A stretch of 16,944 nt of DNA from Campylobacteraceae bacterium UBA1877 (GTDB taxonomy: Bacteria > Campylobacterota > Campylobacteria > Campylobacterales > Campylobacteraceae): assembly GCA_002352945.1 (NCBI GenBank), contig DDHL01000118.1, positions 1,335 through 18,278 of the forward strand, given 5' to 3'. The notes beneath the pieces are model-generated. The model worked only from the letters and a program-made list of their open reading frames with translations, made no database searches and was not told the origin of the DNA. Below are positions 1 through 8,358 of the stretch, in pieces. Position 1 is the stretch's first letter; each line of letters begins with the position of its first letter. The position numbers and the translations under genes are program-made.

Positions 1-69
1 GATGAAGCGCTCTATAAAGCAAAGCAAGAGGGAAGAAACAGAGTTAAAACCATTGAAGAGCTAAGTTAA
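1..69 (+). CDS. GGDEF-domain protein (diguanylate cyclase), C-terminal end only
   Basis: The first frame runs open from base 1 to a TAA at 67-69 and gives 22 residues. They begin DEALYKAKQEGRNRV, which matches the conserved last helix and strand of GGDEF domains (consensus A-D-x-A-L-Y-x-A-K-x-x-G-R-N). Such domains usually make cyclic di-GMP. The GGDEF signature and any sensor domain lie outside the window, so it cannot be said whether the enzyme is active or what it senses. The last 9 bases overlap the 3' end of the convergent methyltransferase gene. The family call is quite secure; the rest of the protein is unseen. Confidence 0.82.
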   Translation, partial: DEALYKAKQEGRNRVKTIEELS

Positions 70-1023
70 TTCTAGTAGATGCAAATACTCTAAAACCTCT
101 TTTTTGGGCGATTTTTTTTGTGTGCGTAAGCGAGGATGCGTGGTTTGGAGCCTATCATAATGGCCAAAAGGCTCTAAAAGTTTTTGGATATCTTTTGGGC
201 TTAGCAATCCCTCGCTATTGTAACTTAATGCAACATAGCGAAAATTTGCCATTTTAACAGTATCTACAAGCTCTTTTTTTACATGCTGGCGCTGACACCA
301 GCGGGAACGGTAATATCCGTCAAGTCCACTTTTTCCTTTTGGTGCATTTACGTAGCCTCTTGCAATTGCATTTAAAACGTGATAGTTAAGTCCGTATTGA
401 CGGTGATTATAGGGCGGGTCTAAATATAAAATATCACCCTCAATCTCTTTTAGCAACTTTAAACCCTCTTTGTTAAAAACCTTTGTATGAGTAAATTGAC
501 AGCTTGGACACTCTTTTAGGCGCAGTTTTTGGGTTGCAGTAAATTTAAAATTTTTTAAATAGCTTCCATAAACAGACGCAACATTTGCAACTCTGTCTGC
601 TCCGTCTATAAGTGAAACCAAAAGCGCTTTGTAGAGCTTTGGTGAAATTTTGGGTTTTAGTTTTTCAATGTTTGATCGAATCCCATCGATTTTTAGAGCA
701 TTTTGCGCACTAAAATAGCACCGTTTCATCGCTCCAAGCGTAGAGAAATGCTCGCTCACAAAGCCAAATTTTGAGCCATCAATTTTTTCAAACCAATCTT
801 TATAATTTTCTATTCCGCAAAGTCGCTGATGAAGCCATAGAGCGCTAAAATACTCAACATCATTTGCAACCAACTCTTTACATGTAAAGCCAACTGCACA
901 CGAAACTGCCCCTGTTCCGGCAAAAAGATCGCAAAAACGCATCTTCTTTAGTGAGCCAAAAGAGTTTTGTAAAGACTGGATGATAAATGGTGTTAAAGAT
1001 TGCTTTGAGCCGATATAGTTCAT
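61..1023 (-). CDS. D12-class N6-adenine DNA methyltransferase, apparently without a restriction partner
   Basis: The 320-residue protein is predicted to transfer a methyl group from S-adenosylmethionine to adenine in DNA. Motif order is that of the D12 (alpha, Dam-like) class: an N-terminal NYIGSK (residues 2-7, motif X), the SAM-binding DLFAGTG (32-38, motif I) and the catalytic DPPY (202-205, motif IV). Length is normal for the class. A CPSC pair at 172-175 is seen, but no full zinc site. The MNYIGSK start is family-typical, so the start is secure although no Shine-Dalgarno precedes it; TATAAT lies five bases upstream. Neighbours are a GGDEF gene (overlapping convergently) and a PfpI gene (divergent), with no endonuclease between them, so an orphan, regulatory or remnant role is inferred. 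The recognition sequence cannot be read from the protein. Residues 47-49 (TCK) lie on a copy of the iterated palindrome. Confidence 0.88.
   Translation of the reverse strand: MNYIGSKQSLTPFIIQSLQNSFGSLKKMRFCDLFAGTGAVSCAVGFTCKELVANDVEYFSALWLHQRLCGIENYKDWFEKIDGSKFGFVSEHFSTLGAMKRCYFSAQNALKIDGIRSNIEKLKPKISPKLYKALLVSLIDGADRVANVASVYGSYLKNFKFTATQKLRLKECPSCQFTHTKVFNKEGLKLLKEIEGDILYLDPPYNHRQYGLNYHVLNAIARGYVNAPKGKSGLDGYYRSRWCQRQHVKKELVDTVKMANFRYVALSYNSEGLLSPKDIQKLLEPFGHYDRLQTTHPRLRTQKKSPKKEVLEYLHLLELT
876..889. repeat. Iterated palindrome, 14-bp copy inside the methyltransferase gene
   Basis: Perfect palindrome CTTTACATGTAAAG. On the coding (minus) strand it is read as F-T-C-K (residues 46-49), between motif I and the rest of the SAM-binding fold. 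Confidence 0.9.
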
Positions 1024-1028
1024 ATTTT

Positions 1029-1034
1029 ATTATA
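1029..1034 (-). promoter_or_regulatory. Candidate -10 box for the methyltransferase, possibly leaderless
   Basis: On the minus strand TATAAT (1034 to 1029) ends five bases before the ATG at 1023. With usual -10 to start-site spacing, transcription would begin at or within the start codon, which fits the absence of a ribosome binding site. No good -35 is seen, as is common in Campylobacterota. Confidence 0.4.
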
Positions 1035-1059
1035 CCAAAGTGTGGTTTGATACTAATTA

Positions 1060-1088
1060 TTAACTTTAATAGGTTATGATTTTATAAT
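1060..1088 (+). promoter_or_regulatory. Sigma-70 type promoter for the PfpI-family gene
   Basis: A -35-like TTAACT (1060-1065), a 17-bp spacer and a perfect -10 TATAAT (1083-1088) place the start of transcription near 1095. The mRNA would keep a strong AAGGAGG (1098-1104) five bases before the ATG at 1110. The 86-bp gap is shared with the divergent methyltransferase promoter. Confidence 0.55.
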
Positions 1089-1109
1089 TTCATCAAAAAG
1101 GAGGCTTAA

Positions 1110-1688
1110 ATGTCGAAGAAAATCCTGTTTATCGTAGGTGATTATGTCGAAGATTATGAAGTTATGGTTCCTTTTCAAGCTCTAGGAGCAGTTGGACATG
1201 AGTGTGTTGCAGTCTGCCCAGATAAAAAAGCAGGCGATACAATTCGAACTGCTATTCATGACTTTGAAGGAGATCAAACATATAGCGAAAAGCCAGGTCA
1301 CAATTTTAGCCTCAATGGAACTTTTAGCGAAATTGATCCAGCAAATTTTGATGCTCTTGTTGTTCCAGGCGGTCGTGCTCCAGAGTATCTTCGTTTAAAT
1401 GAGGATGTGCTTAAGATTGTGCGCCATTTTTCTGAGACAAATAAGCCAATTGCTGCCATTTGTCACGGAGCCCAGCTTTTAGCTGCTGCTGATGTTCTTG
1501 GTGGAAAGAGCTGTTCGGCTTACCCTGCATGCGCACCTGAAGTTACAAAAGCAGGCGGAACTTATAAGTCAATTGAAGTCACTGAAGCTGCAGTTGATGG
1601 CAACCTCGTTACTGCGCCAGCTTGGCCGGCTCATCCAGCTTGGATTGCTAAATTTTTAGAAGTTTTGGGAACTAAGATTACCCATTAA
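1110..1688 (+). CDS. DJ-1/PfpI family protein (class I glutamine amidotransferase fold)
   Basis: The 192-residue protein belongs to the DJ-1/PfpI superfamily, whose members act as glyoxalases or deglycases, chaperones or peptidases against carbonyl and oxidative stress. The nucleophile elbow AAICHG is at 115-120 with Cys118 followed by His119. Glu14 in VEDYE sits where the family has the acid that lowers the cysteine pKa. VVPGG (84-88) is the usual loop facing the active site, and AWPAHPAW (171-178) forms the typical end of this subgroup. No signal peptide is visible, so it should be cytoplasmic. A consensus SD AAGGAGG and a good promoter precede it, and a hairpin follows, so it is probably a single-gene transcription unit. 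Substrate cannot be assigned from sequence. Confidence 0.9.
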   Translation: MSKKILFIVGDYVEDYEVMVPFQALGAVGHECVAVCPDKKAGDTIRTAIHDFEGDQTYSEKPGHNFSLNGTFSEIDPANFDALVVPGGRAPEYLRLNEDVLKIVRHFSETNKPIAAICHGAQLLAAADVLGGKSCSAYPACAPEVTKAGGTYKSIEVTEAAVDGNLVTAPAWPAHPAWIAKFLEVLGTKITH

Positions 1689-1692
1689 AGTT

Positions 1693-1716
1693 TTTACCCC
1701 ACTTTTGTGGGGTAAA
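1693..1716. terminator. Symmetric hairpin between convergent genes, probable bidirectional terminator
   Basis: A perfect 10-bp stem, TTTACCCCAC (1693-1702) with GTGGGGTAAA (1707-1716), closes a TTTT loop. It lies 4 bp after the PfpI stop and 5 bp from the dehydrogenase stop, so it can serve both. The following T-tracts are weak on both strands, which keeps the call below certainty. Confidence 0.7.
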
Positions 1717-1721
1717 CTAAT

Positions 1722-2474
1722 TTATTCTCTTTCTATTGTAAGTCCAGCCCAAGATTGGCAAGTTGGCATAACTTCAAGAGAGTTTACATTTACATGTAAA
1801 GGAAGGTTTGCGCAAGTTGCGATTAAATTTGCAATATCTTCAGCCTTTAGCGCCTTCATTCCCTCATATATTGAATCAGCTTTTTTCTTATCCCCTTTGA
1901 AACGAACGAGTGAAAATTCAGTCTGTGCAAAACCAGGCTCAATATTTGTTACCCGAATATTTGTTCCTTTTAAATCTGTTCGCAAATTAAAAGAGAACTG
2001 CCGTACAAAAGCCTTGGTTGCTCCATACACATTACCACCTTCATAGGGCCAATTTCCAGCAATGGAGCCAAGATTAAAAATATAGCCGCGTTTACGCTCT
2101 CGCATTCCAACAATAACTGCTTTAGTAACATAAAGCAAGCCTTTGATATTTGTATCAACCATCGTCTCCCAATCTTCAATATTAGCATCAGGAGCCTTTT
2201 CTAAGCCAAGAGCTAAGCCTGCATTGTTAACTAAAATATCAATCTCTTTATACTCTTTTGGAAGATTTTCAATCGCTTTAAAAACATCTTCTTTACATGT
2301 AACATCAAGTTGAAGAGGATAAATTTTAGCTTCAGGCATAGAATCTTTCAGCTCATTTAAACGATCTAGTCTTCTTCCAGAAGCTATAACCTTATCGCCT
2401 TTGGCAGCAAATTGTTTGGCAATTTCTCGACCAAACCCAGATGTTGCACCAGTTACTAAAACAGTTCGTTCCAT
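1722..2474 (-). CDS. ydfG: NADP-dependent short-chain dehydrogenase, YdfG type
   Basis: The 250-residue protein matches E. coli YdfG along its whole length as I recall it, an enzyme that oxidises L-allo-threonine, serine and 3-hydroxy acids and reduces malonic semialdehyde. Seen directly: the cofactor glycine motif TGATSGFG (8-15), SGRR (32-35) whose arginines favour NADP, NNAG (83-86), and the tetrad Asn109, Ser137, Tyr150 and Lys154. The stretch GGNVYGATKAFVRQFS is shared almost unchanged with E. coli, as is the C-terminal pattern around PTCQSWAGL. SD AGGAG precedes the ATG. Two copies of the iterated palindrome lie in the frame; one encodes LHV within a segment that is HVN-like in E. coli. 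It is probably its own transcription unit, since a terminator lies between it and acnB. Confidence 0.92.
   Translation of the reverse strand: MERTVLVTGATSGFGREIAKQFAAKGDKVIASGRRLDRLNELKDSMPEAKIYPLQLDVTCKEDVFKAIENLPKEYKEIDILVNNAGLALGLEKAPDANIEDWETMVDTNIKGLLYVTKAVIVGMRERKRGYIFNLGSIAGNWPYEGGNVYGATKAFVRQFSFNLRTDLKGTNIRVTNIEPGFAQTEFSLVRFKGDKKKADSIYEGMKALKAEDIANLIATCANLPLHVNVNSLEVMPTCQSWAGLTIERE
1789..1800. repeat. Iterated palindrome, 12-bp copy inside ydfG
   Basis: TTTACATGTAAA, read on the minus strand as L-H-V near the C-terminus of the dehydrogenase. The flanking bases add a further TTTACAT half-copy at 1784-1790. Confidence 0.9.
2293..2302. repeat. Iterated palindrome, 10-bp copy inside ydfG
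   Basis: TTACATGTAA, read on the minus strand within D-V-T-C-K-E (residues 57-62). The same T-C-K reading occurs at the copy in the methyltransferase. Confidence 0.88.
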
Positions 2475-2499
2475 GCCGTCTCCTTAAAAATTTGCCTAA

Positions 2500-2505
2500 A
2501 GTATA
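2500..2505 (-). promoter_or_regulatory. Candidate -10 box for ydfG
   Basis: TATACT on the minus strand, 25 bases upstream of the ATG and just downstream of the acnB terminator T-run. The leader would retain AGGAG. No convincing -35 is seen. Confidence 0.35.
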
Positions 2506-2518
2506 TCAAAGGATGGTT

Positions 2519-2553
2519 AAAAAATGAGTAAGGCGCCCGCATTTGGACGCCTT
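2519..2553 (-). terminator. Rho-independent terminator of acnB
   Basis: On the minus strand the arms AAGGCGTCC (2553-2545) and GGGCGCCTT (2538-2530) form a 9-bp stem with one T-G wobble and a 6-base loop. A run of six T (2524-2519) follows after five bases. It starts 7 bp past the acnB stop. Confidence 0.72.
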
Positions 2554-2560
2554 TTGGAGG

Positions 2561-5113
2561 TTAGTCTACGAGTTCGTAATTTTCAATGAGGTTAAAGTTT
2601 AGGTACTGATAAACTTTTTCTTCTTTGCCTTTTAATTTTCGAGGCACAATAGACATATACTCTTCAACACTTGGAAGTCTGCCAAGAATCGCACAAACAG
2701 CTGCAAGTTCAGCACTTCCTAGATAAACCTGTGCTCCAAAACCCATGCGATTATCAAAGTTTCGAGTAGAAGTTGAAAAAACTATGGCATTATCAGCAAC
2801 CCTAGCTTGGTTACCCATACACAAACTACATCCTGGAATCTCTATGCGAGCTCCTGCTTGTCCAAAGATACTATAATAGCCCTCTTCAGTAAGCTGCTGC
2901 TTATCCATCTTAGTTGGAGGCGCTATCCAAAGACGGGTTGGAACCTGCCCTTCTCCTTGAAGCACTTCTCCAAGGGCTCTGTAGTGTCCAATATTTGTCA
3001 TACAACTTCCAACAAAGACTTCATCAATCTTTTTAGGTCTATTTTCATCAGCTAAAATCTCTGAAAGGGTTGCTACATCATCAGGATCATTAGGGCAAGC
3101 CAAAATCGGCTCTTTTAGCTCATTTAGATCAATCTCAATAACAGCTTCATATTGGGCATTTTTATCTGCTGTGATTAATTGCGGATCATCTAGCCAATCT
3201 TGCATCTTTTTGGCGCGTCGTTTTAGTGTTGTAGCATCGCCGTATCCAGCCTTAATCATAGATTCAATAAGGGTAATATTTGATTTTAAGTACTCAATAA
3301 TTGGCTCTTTATCAAGGGCTACCGTACAAGCTGCTGCGCTTCTTTCAGCCGATGCGTCGGAAAATTCAAAAGCTTGCTCAACTTTTAGTTTTGGTAATCC
3401 TTCAATCTCTAAGATTTTTCCAGCAAAGATATTCTTTTTATTCTTTTTAGGAACTGTCAATAAGCCTTGTTTAATAGCGTAGTATGGAATAGCATTTACC
3501 AAATCTCTTAATGTGATTCCAGGCTGCATTTGACCTTTAAACCGTACAAGAACAGATTCTGGCATATTAAGAGGCATTGAGCCAGTAACTGCTGCAAAAG
3601 CTACAAGTCCTGAGCCGGCTGGAAATGAGATGCCAATTGGGAAACGAGTATGGCTGTCCCCGCCGGTTCCAACTGTATCTGGAAGCACCATACGGTTAAG
3701 CCATGAGTGGATAACTCCATCCCCAGCTTTTAAGCTCACGCCTCCACGATTTCGGATAAAATCTGGCAAAGTGTGTTGCAATTTCACATCAGTTGGCTTA
3801 GGGTAAGCTGCAGTATGGCAAAAGCTTTGGAGCACAAAGTCTGCACTAAAACCAAGCGCTGCAAGCTCTTTAATCTCATCTCTTGTCATTGGACCTGTGG
3901 TATCTTGACTGCCAACTGTAAGTGTGATTGGCTCAACATACATTCCAGGACGCACACCCTCAAGACCACAAGCGCGGCCAACTATTTTTTGAGCTTGAGT
4001 GAACCCTACATCTGATTTCACTTCCGGCTGGATTGGTTTTGCAAAAATCTCTTCTTGGGGCAATCCAAGGCTCTGTCTTGCTTTTGCAGTAAGTCCCCTG
4101 CCAATGATTAGTGGAATCCTTCCACCTGCTTGGTATTCATCAGCTAGAGTTGAAGGCGATAGATGAAATGTTGCTACAACTTTGCCATCTTTAACGAGTT
4201 TTCCCTCATATGGATAGATTTCGATAATATCTCCAGTTTCAAGTTCGTCTACATTTACTTCAATTGGGAGAGCGCCGCTATCCTCGGCTGTATTAAAAAA
4301 GATTGGCGCAATGGTTGAGCCTAAAATTACTCCGCCTGTTCGCTTATTTGGAACACAGGGGATATCACGGCCAATGTGCCATTGGATTGAGTTTATTCCA
4401 GATTTTCGGCTACTTCCTGTTCCAACTACATCACCAACGTATGCTACTTCATAACCTTTGGCTTTGAACTCTTCAATCTTTTCGATACTGCCAGGTTGAC
4501 GTTTTTGAAGCATGGCTTTAGCATGGAGTGGAATATCGCTTCTTGTAAAGGCTTCACTAGCTGGACTTAAATCATCTGTATTTGTCTCTCCTGGAACTTT
4601 CAAAACCGCTAGAGTGAGTTTTTCAGGGAGTTTGGGTTTACTTGTGAACCATTTAGCCTCTGCCCATGATTCAAGTACCATTTTAGCATAGGGGTTTGTT
4701 TTTGCAAGCTTTTCAACTTCATTAAAAGCATCATAAACTAAAATTGTATTTTCTAAAGCGTTGGCTGCGGCCTTTGCAATCTCTTCATCTTCATTTTTAA
4801 GTGCATCAACTAAAGGATCAACATTGTATCCGCCAAGCATTGTGCCAAGCATCTTTACGGCTTCAAGAGGAGAGATTAAATCACACTTGCTCTCTTTTTT
4901 GACAATTGCGTGTAAAAAGGCAGCTTTTACATAGGCTGCTTCATCAACACCTGGAGAAACACGCTCTTTAAGCAAAGTAACAAGTTCTTTGGTGGGATTT
5001 TTTTGTAATAATTCAACCAAGTCAGCACACTCTTGTGCACTTAGTGGCAAAGGAGGAATGCCCTCTTTAGCACGCTCTTTTACTGCCGCTTCATAGGATT
5101 GTAAAAAGTCCAT
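2561..5113 (-). CDS. acnB: Aconitate hydratase B (bifunctional aconitase / 2-methylisocitrate dehydratase)
   Basis: The 850-residue enzyme interconverts citrate and isocitrate through cis-aconitate using a [4Fe-4S] cluster in the cytoplasm; E. coli AcnB has 865 residues. The domain order is that of AcnB rather than AcnA: an N-terminal HEAT-like domain (about 1-160), then the swivel domain carrying GTGSSRKS (231-238), then the catalytic core. Cluster ligands are Cys704 (in VGSCMTN) and Cys762 and Cys765 (in GCSLCMGN), with nearly the same spacing as in E. coli. SD AGGAG lies seven bases before the ATG. A TACAAT box upstream may be its promoter, and a terminator follows. In this phylum the enzyme serves oxidative or reductive TCA cycles; which applies here cannot be told from this window. 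Confidence 0.97.
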   Translation of the reverse strand: MDFLQSYEAAVKERAKEGIPPLPLSAQECADLVELLQKNPTKELVTLLKERVSPGVDEAAYVKAAFLHAIVKKESKCDLISPLEAVKMLGTMLGGYNVDPLVDALKNEDEEIAKAAANALENTILVYDAFNEVEKLAKTNPYAKMVLESWAEAKWFTSKPKLPEKLTLAVLKVPGETNTDDLSPASEAFTRSDIPLHAKAMLQKRQPGSIEKIEEFKAKGYEVAYVGDVVGTGSSRKSGINSIQWHIGRDIPCVPNKRTGGVILGSTIAPIFFNTAEDSGALPIEVNVDELETGDIIEIYPYEGKLVKDGKVVATFHLSPSTLADEYQAGGRIPLIIGRGLTAKARQSLGLPQEEIFAKPIQPEVKSDVGFTQAQKIVGRACGLEGVRPGMYVEPITLTVGSQDTTGPMTRDEIKELAALGFSADFVLQSFCHTAAYPKPTDVKLQHTLPDFIRNRGGVSLKAGDGVIHSWLNRMVLPDTVGTGGDSHTRFPIGISFPAGSGLVAFAAVTGSMPLNMPESVLVRFKGQMQPGITLRDLVNAIPYYAIKQGLLTVPKKNKKNIFAGKILEIEGLPKLKVEQAFEFSDASAERSAAACTVALDKEPIIEYLKSNITLIESMIKAGYGDATTLKRRAKKMQDWLDDPQLITADKNAQYEAVIEIDLNELKEPILACPNDPDDVATLSEILADENRPKKIDEVFVGSCMTNIGHYRALGEVLQGEGQVPTRLWIAPPTKMDKQQLTEEGYYSIFGQAGARIEIPGCSLCMGNQARVADNAIVFSTSTRNFDNRMGFGAQVYLGSAELAAVCAILGRLPSVEEYMSIVPRKLKGKEEKVYQYLNFNLIENYELVD

Positions 5114-5142
5114 TCATTGACTCCTAAAGGGAATTTTCGAGC

Positions 5143-5148
5143 ATTGTA
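5143..5148 (-). promoter_or_regulatory. Candidate -10 box for acnB
   Basis: TACAAT on the minus strand preceded by a T-rich run, the usual form of promoters in Campylobacterota, 29 bases before the ATG. The remainder of the 137-bp gap between acnB and the RND gene shows only one palindrome copy and no terminator, so some read-through from the RND gene is possible. Confidence 0.35.
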
Positions 5149-5217
5149 ACACAAAAAAGATACTATTCCCAATAGAATTGAAATATTAATTTTGCACTTT
5201 TAGTTTCTTTTTCACAT

Positions 5218-5231
5218 CTTTACATGTAAAG
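5218..5231. repeat. Iterated palindrome, 14-bp intergenic copy downstream of the RND gene
   Basis: CTTTACATGTAAAG lying 19 bp past the RND stop codon and about 100 bp before acnB. It has no loop and no adjacent T-run, so it is not a terminator. Confidence 0.92.
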
Positions 5232-5250
5232 GTTAAAATTGTATTTGCTC

Positions 5251-8200
5251 TTAGGCATCTTTTTTCTCTTTCGCGCTTACACTAAAAGCGTATAGAGTCG
5301 GCAAATAGGCTAAATTCAAAAAGGTTCCCCACAACAATCCAAAACCAAGCGAAATCGCCAAAGGCTGCAATACAACGGCTTGACCAGATGGGAAAAAGAT
5401 AAGCGTAGATAGTCCGACTAAGGTTGTAATTGAGGTGAGAATTATAGGGCGAAGGCGAAGTTTTGCCTTTTGCATTATAGCTTCTACGTTATTTGCTTTT
5501 CGAATAAAATCGAGCATAATAATTCCATCGTTTATTACAACCCCAGCAAGTCCAAGAGCGCCTATGGCTGATGGCATTGAAAAATCAACTCCCATAACAA
5601 AATGGCCCAAAACTACCCCAAGAAATGAAAAGGGCACAACGGAAATAACCATTAAAGAGAGTTTGTATGAGTCAAACATAACCAAAAGCGAGACAAAGAT
5701 CAAAAATATGGCTATTAAACTTGCAATTGTCATCTCATGTAAAAGTTGGTCGTTTTGCTCCTTTTCGCCGCCATAGCCTACTTCTATGCCAAACTCCTCT
5801 TGAACTGCTTTAAGGGTTGGCTCAAGCTGCTTTAAAACAACGCTAGGGGCAACTTCAGGCTCTACATTTGCAAAAACCATCCACCGTTTTCGTCCATCTT
5901 TTTTGTATAGTTTTTCATAATTTTGCTCTTGAACAAACTCTACTACATCTTCTAATGCAACGCTTTGTCCGTTATCAAGTCGTATAGGAAATGTTCTTAG
6001 GCGCTCAAAAGAGTCCTTTTTAGAGTCTTGTAAAATAATCTCAACCAAGCCTTCGCTATCAAACCCTTTTGCTCTTGTGCTCTCTAAGAAATAGTTTGAC
6101 AATCTTTGCGTAAGCATCCCCTCTGTTACGCCAAGCTTTTGTCCATATGAGTTAATTTTTAGCTTAATTTCTCTTGTGCCTTTGTTTGCATCATCGCCTA
6201 TGGTATTTGTTCCTTCGATATTTCGCAAAGCATCTTTTATCTTGTTAATAGCTTTTTCAATTTTTAAATCATCATTTCCATAGACAAAAAGTTCAATTGG
6301 CATGCTAACAACGCCAGAGTTTGGCCCCTTAACCTCAAAATCTTGCGTTTCATACTTTGACATAAAAGCTTCCAAATCAGCTCTTAGTTGAGGCTCAATA
6401 TCGTATGATTTCATATCCCTCTCATAACTCCAACTCTCAAAATCAAAAAGCAGTATTGGGGTTATATATTTTGATACGAAATTATCAGGCTTTGCACGTT
6501 TTAAATCTACAAAAATATGAAAAAGGTTATCCCCGTTTTCGCCCTCACCCTTTGAATTCATACGAAAGCCGGCAATAGATGTCACAGATGCAATGGAGTA
6601 TTTATCTTTTAGCCGTAAAATCTCCCCTTCTAAATCTTGGGCGATTTTAAAACTCTCTTCTAAGGTTGTATCTGTTGGGAGTTTTGCACTAATATTCATC
6701 TGATCTCCGTCAAATGCAGGAAAAATCTTAAATTGATTTGCCATAATCCCCCATGCAATAAGCAAGGGAACAAGGAACCAAAAAGTAAAAAGAGTGGTTT
6801 TGCGGTATTTTATTAATGTTTTTACCATCTTTTCATAAATATTATTTACCCTTGACCAATCTACCTCTTTTGATTTTGGCTTTAAAAGGTGGTTTGCGTG
6901 GATTGGAAGAAAGATAAATGATTCTAAAATCGATGCAGCAATTAACACTGTAATAGCAATTGGAATAAGCTTAATAAATTCACCCATTTCGCCACTAATT
7001 ATAAGCATTGGCAAAAAGGCAAAAATTGTTGTCAGCGAAGCTGTCATAACAGGAGCAATTACCTCTTTAGTTCCCTTTATAGCAGCCTCTTTTGGACTAA
7101 AGCCATCTTCAATATGCCTTTGGATATTTTCAGCAACAATGATTGCATCATCCACAATGACACCAATGGCAATCAAGGCACCTAAAAGCGTCATCATATT
7201 GATACTATATCCTGCTACATCCATAAAAAGTAAAGCAACTATAAATGAGGTTGGCACGCCGATTGTTACTACTAATGAAATGCGGGCATTTACAAGCAGA
7301 TGCATTACAAGGCCAACTAAAATAAGCCCAAAGAGGATATTTGAAACTACTGTATCTAAACGGTTTTTTATATAAATAGAGGTATCTGAAAAGGTTCCAA
7401 TGCTAAGGTCTGGATGCTCTTTTGCCAATTGTGCAACCATAGCTTTAACTTTTTTTGCAAGCTCTATGGCATTGCCCTCTTCTGCTTTTGCTATATTGAT
7501 ACTAATTGATTTTTGACCATTAAAAGATGAGCGGGTATCCTCTTGGGAGTAGCCTTTTGTAACGGTTGCAATGTCACGCAAATAGAGCTTTTTGCCATCA
7601 ATTTTTAAAATAGTATCTAGCAATTCATCAGGAGTTTTAGGGCCATTTTTTGTTGATACAAAAAGATGGTTTTTTGAATCTTCAATTTTGCCAATAGGAA
7701 AGATTGAACTAATGGAGCTAATAGCACTGCTAACGCTTTCAAGTGAAAGGCCAAAGGCTTCGAGCTTTTTTGAATCAAGCATTATTTTCATCTGCTGATC
7801 ACCCTCGCCGTAAATACTTATATCTGTTAAGTTTGGAATTTGCGAGAGTTTTGTTTTAAAATCTTTTGCAATGGTGATGATTTCATCGATTGTGTATTTG
7901 TCTGAGGCGATATTTACTAAAATCAAAGGAATTGAAAATTCATAAAACCTTGCACTTGGCTCAGTCATATCTGTTGGCAAATCGGGCTTTACAAGGGCTA
8001 TTGCATCTTTTGCTTTTTGGAGTGTATCGGCTTTATCGGCACTCTCTTCAAGCTCTAAAACAATGTTAAACGCCCCTGAACTTACGGTTGATTCAATGCT
8101 TCTAATATGAGAGATAGTGTTTACTTCATCTTCGATTGGAGTAACTGCAAGCTGGTCAAGCATCGTTGGGCTTGCACCTGGATATGAGCCTGAAATTGTG

Positions 8201-8337
8201 ATTTTATCTAATGCTAATGGAGGAAAAATCTCCTTTGGCATGACTACATACGAATAAGCACCAGCCAAAAAGAGAGATACAAAAAGCATATAGTTTAATC
8301 GGGGGCGATTAATAAAAAATTCAATTATCTTATTCAA
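5251..8337 (-). CDS. RND-family inner-membrane transporter (AcrB/AcrD/AcrF type), solitary
   Basis: The 1028-residue protein has RND architecture: a first membrane helix (about 15-33), a large periplasmic loop, a helix cluster (about 331-490), a second large loop and a C-terminal helix cluster. In helix 4, GVIVDDAII keeps the two proton-relay aspartates (Asp396, Asp397). In helix 10 the AcrB lysine position is Asn936 within VINDGIIMLDF, so it belongs to the 'ND' branch rather than close AcrB relatives. Substrate is unknown; drug, lipid or solvent export are all possible. No membrane-fusion or outer-membrane partner is next to it. The start is TTG at 8337 with AAAGGA five bases upstream; that SD runs on from a palindrome. 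It begins 22 bp after ftsK, so the two are probably co-transcribed. Confidence 0.92.
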   Translation of the reverse strand: MNKIIEFFINRPRLNYMLFVSLFLAGAYSYVVMPKEIFPPLALDKITISGSYPGASPTMLDQLAVTPIEDEVNTISHIRSIESTVSSGAFNIVLELEESADKADTLQKAKDAIALVKPDLPTDMTEPSARFYEFSIPLILVNIASDKYTIDEIITIAKDFKTKLSQIPNLTDISIYGEGDQQMKIMLDSKKLEAFGLSLESVSSAISSISSIFPIGKIEDSKNHLFVSTKNGPKTPDELLDTILKIDGKKLYLRDIATVTKGYSQEDTRSSFNGQKSISINIAKAEEGNAIELAKKVKAMVAQLAKEHPDLSIGTFSDTSIYIKNRLDTVVSNILFGLILVGLVMHLLVNARISLVVTIGVPTSFIVALLFMDVAGYSINMMTLLGALIAIGVIVDDAIIVAENIQRHIEDGFSPKEAAIKGTKEVIAPVMTASLTTIFAFLPMLIISGEMGEFIKLIPIAITVLIAASILESFIFLPIHANHLLKPKSKEVDWSRVNNIYEKMVKTLIKYRKTTLFTFWFLVPLLIAWGIMANQFKIFPAFDGDQMNISAKLPTDTTLEESFKIAQDLEGEILRLKDKYSIASVTSIAGFRMNSKGEGENGDNLFHIFVDLKRAKPDNFVSKYITPILLFDFESWSYERDMKSYDIEPQLRADLEAFMSKYETQDFEVKGPNSGVVSMPIELFVYGNDDLKIEKAINKIKDALRNIEGTNTIGDDANKGTREIKLKINSYGQKLGVTEGMLTQRLSNYFLESTRAKGFDSEGLVEIILQDSKKDSFERLRTFPIRLDNGQSVALEDVVEFVQEQNYEKLYKKDGRKRWMVFANVEPEVAPSVVLKQLEPTLKAVQEEFGIEVGYGGEKEQNDQLLHEMTIASLIAIFLIFVSLLVMFDSYKLSLMVISVVPFSFLGVVLGHFVMGVDFSMPSAIGALGLAGVVINDGIIMLDFIRKANNVEAIMQKAKLRLRPIILTSITTLVGLSTLIFFPSGQAVVLQPLAISLGFGLLWGTFLNLAYLPTLYAFSVSAKEKKDA

Positions 8338-8344
8338 GCAATTC

Positions 8345-8358
8345 CTTTACATGTAAAG
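8345..8358. repeat. Iterated palindrome, 14-bp copy filling the ftsK-RND gap
   Basis: CTTTACATGTAAAG takes up 14 of the 22 bases between the ftsK stop and the RND start. Read on the minus strand, its right arm continues as GTAAAGGA, which supplies the ribosome binding site of the RND gene. Confidence 0.93.

Noticed and set aside
876..889. Palindrome as the cutting target of a resident restriction system
   Set aside because: Restriction targets are normally avoided in the host genome, whereas this word is strongly enriched. No endonuclease gene is seen in the window.
5218..5231. Palindrome copies as transcription terminators
   Set aside because: The repeat is an uninterrupted palindrome with no loop and no consistent T-run, and copies also lie inside genes and before starts.
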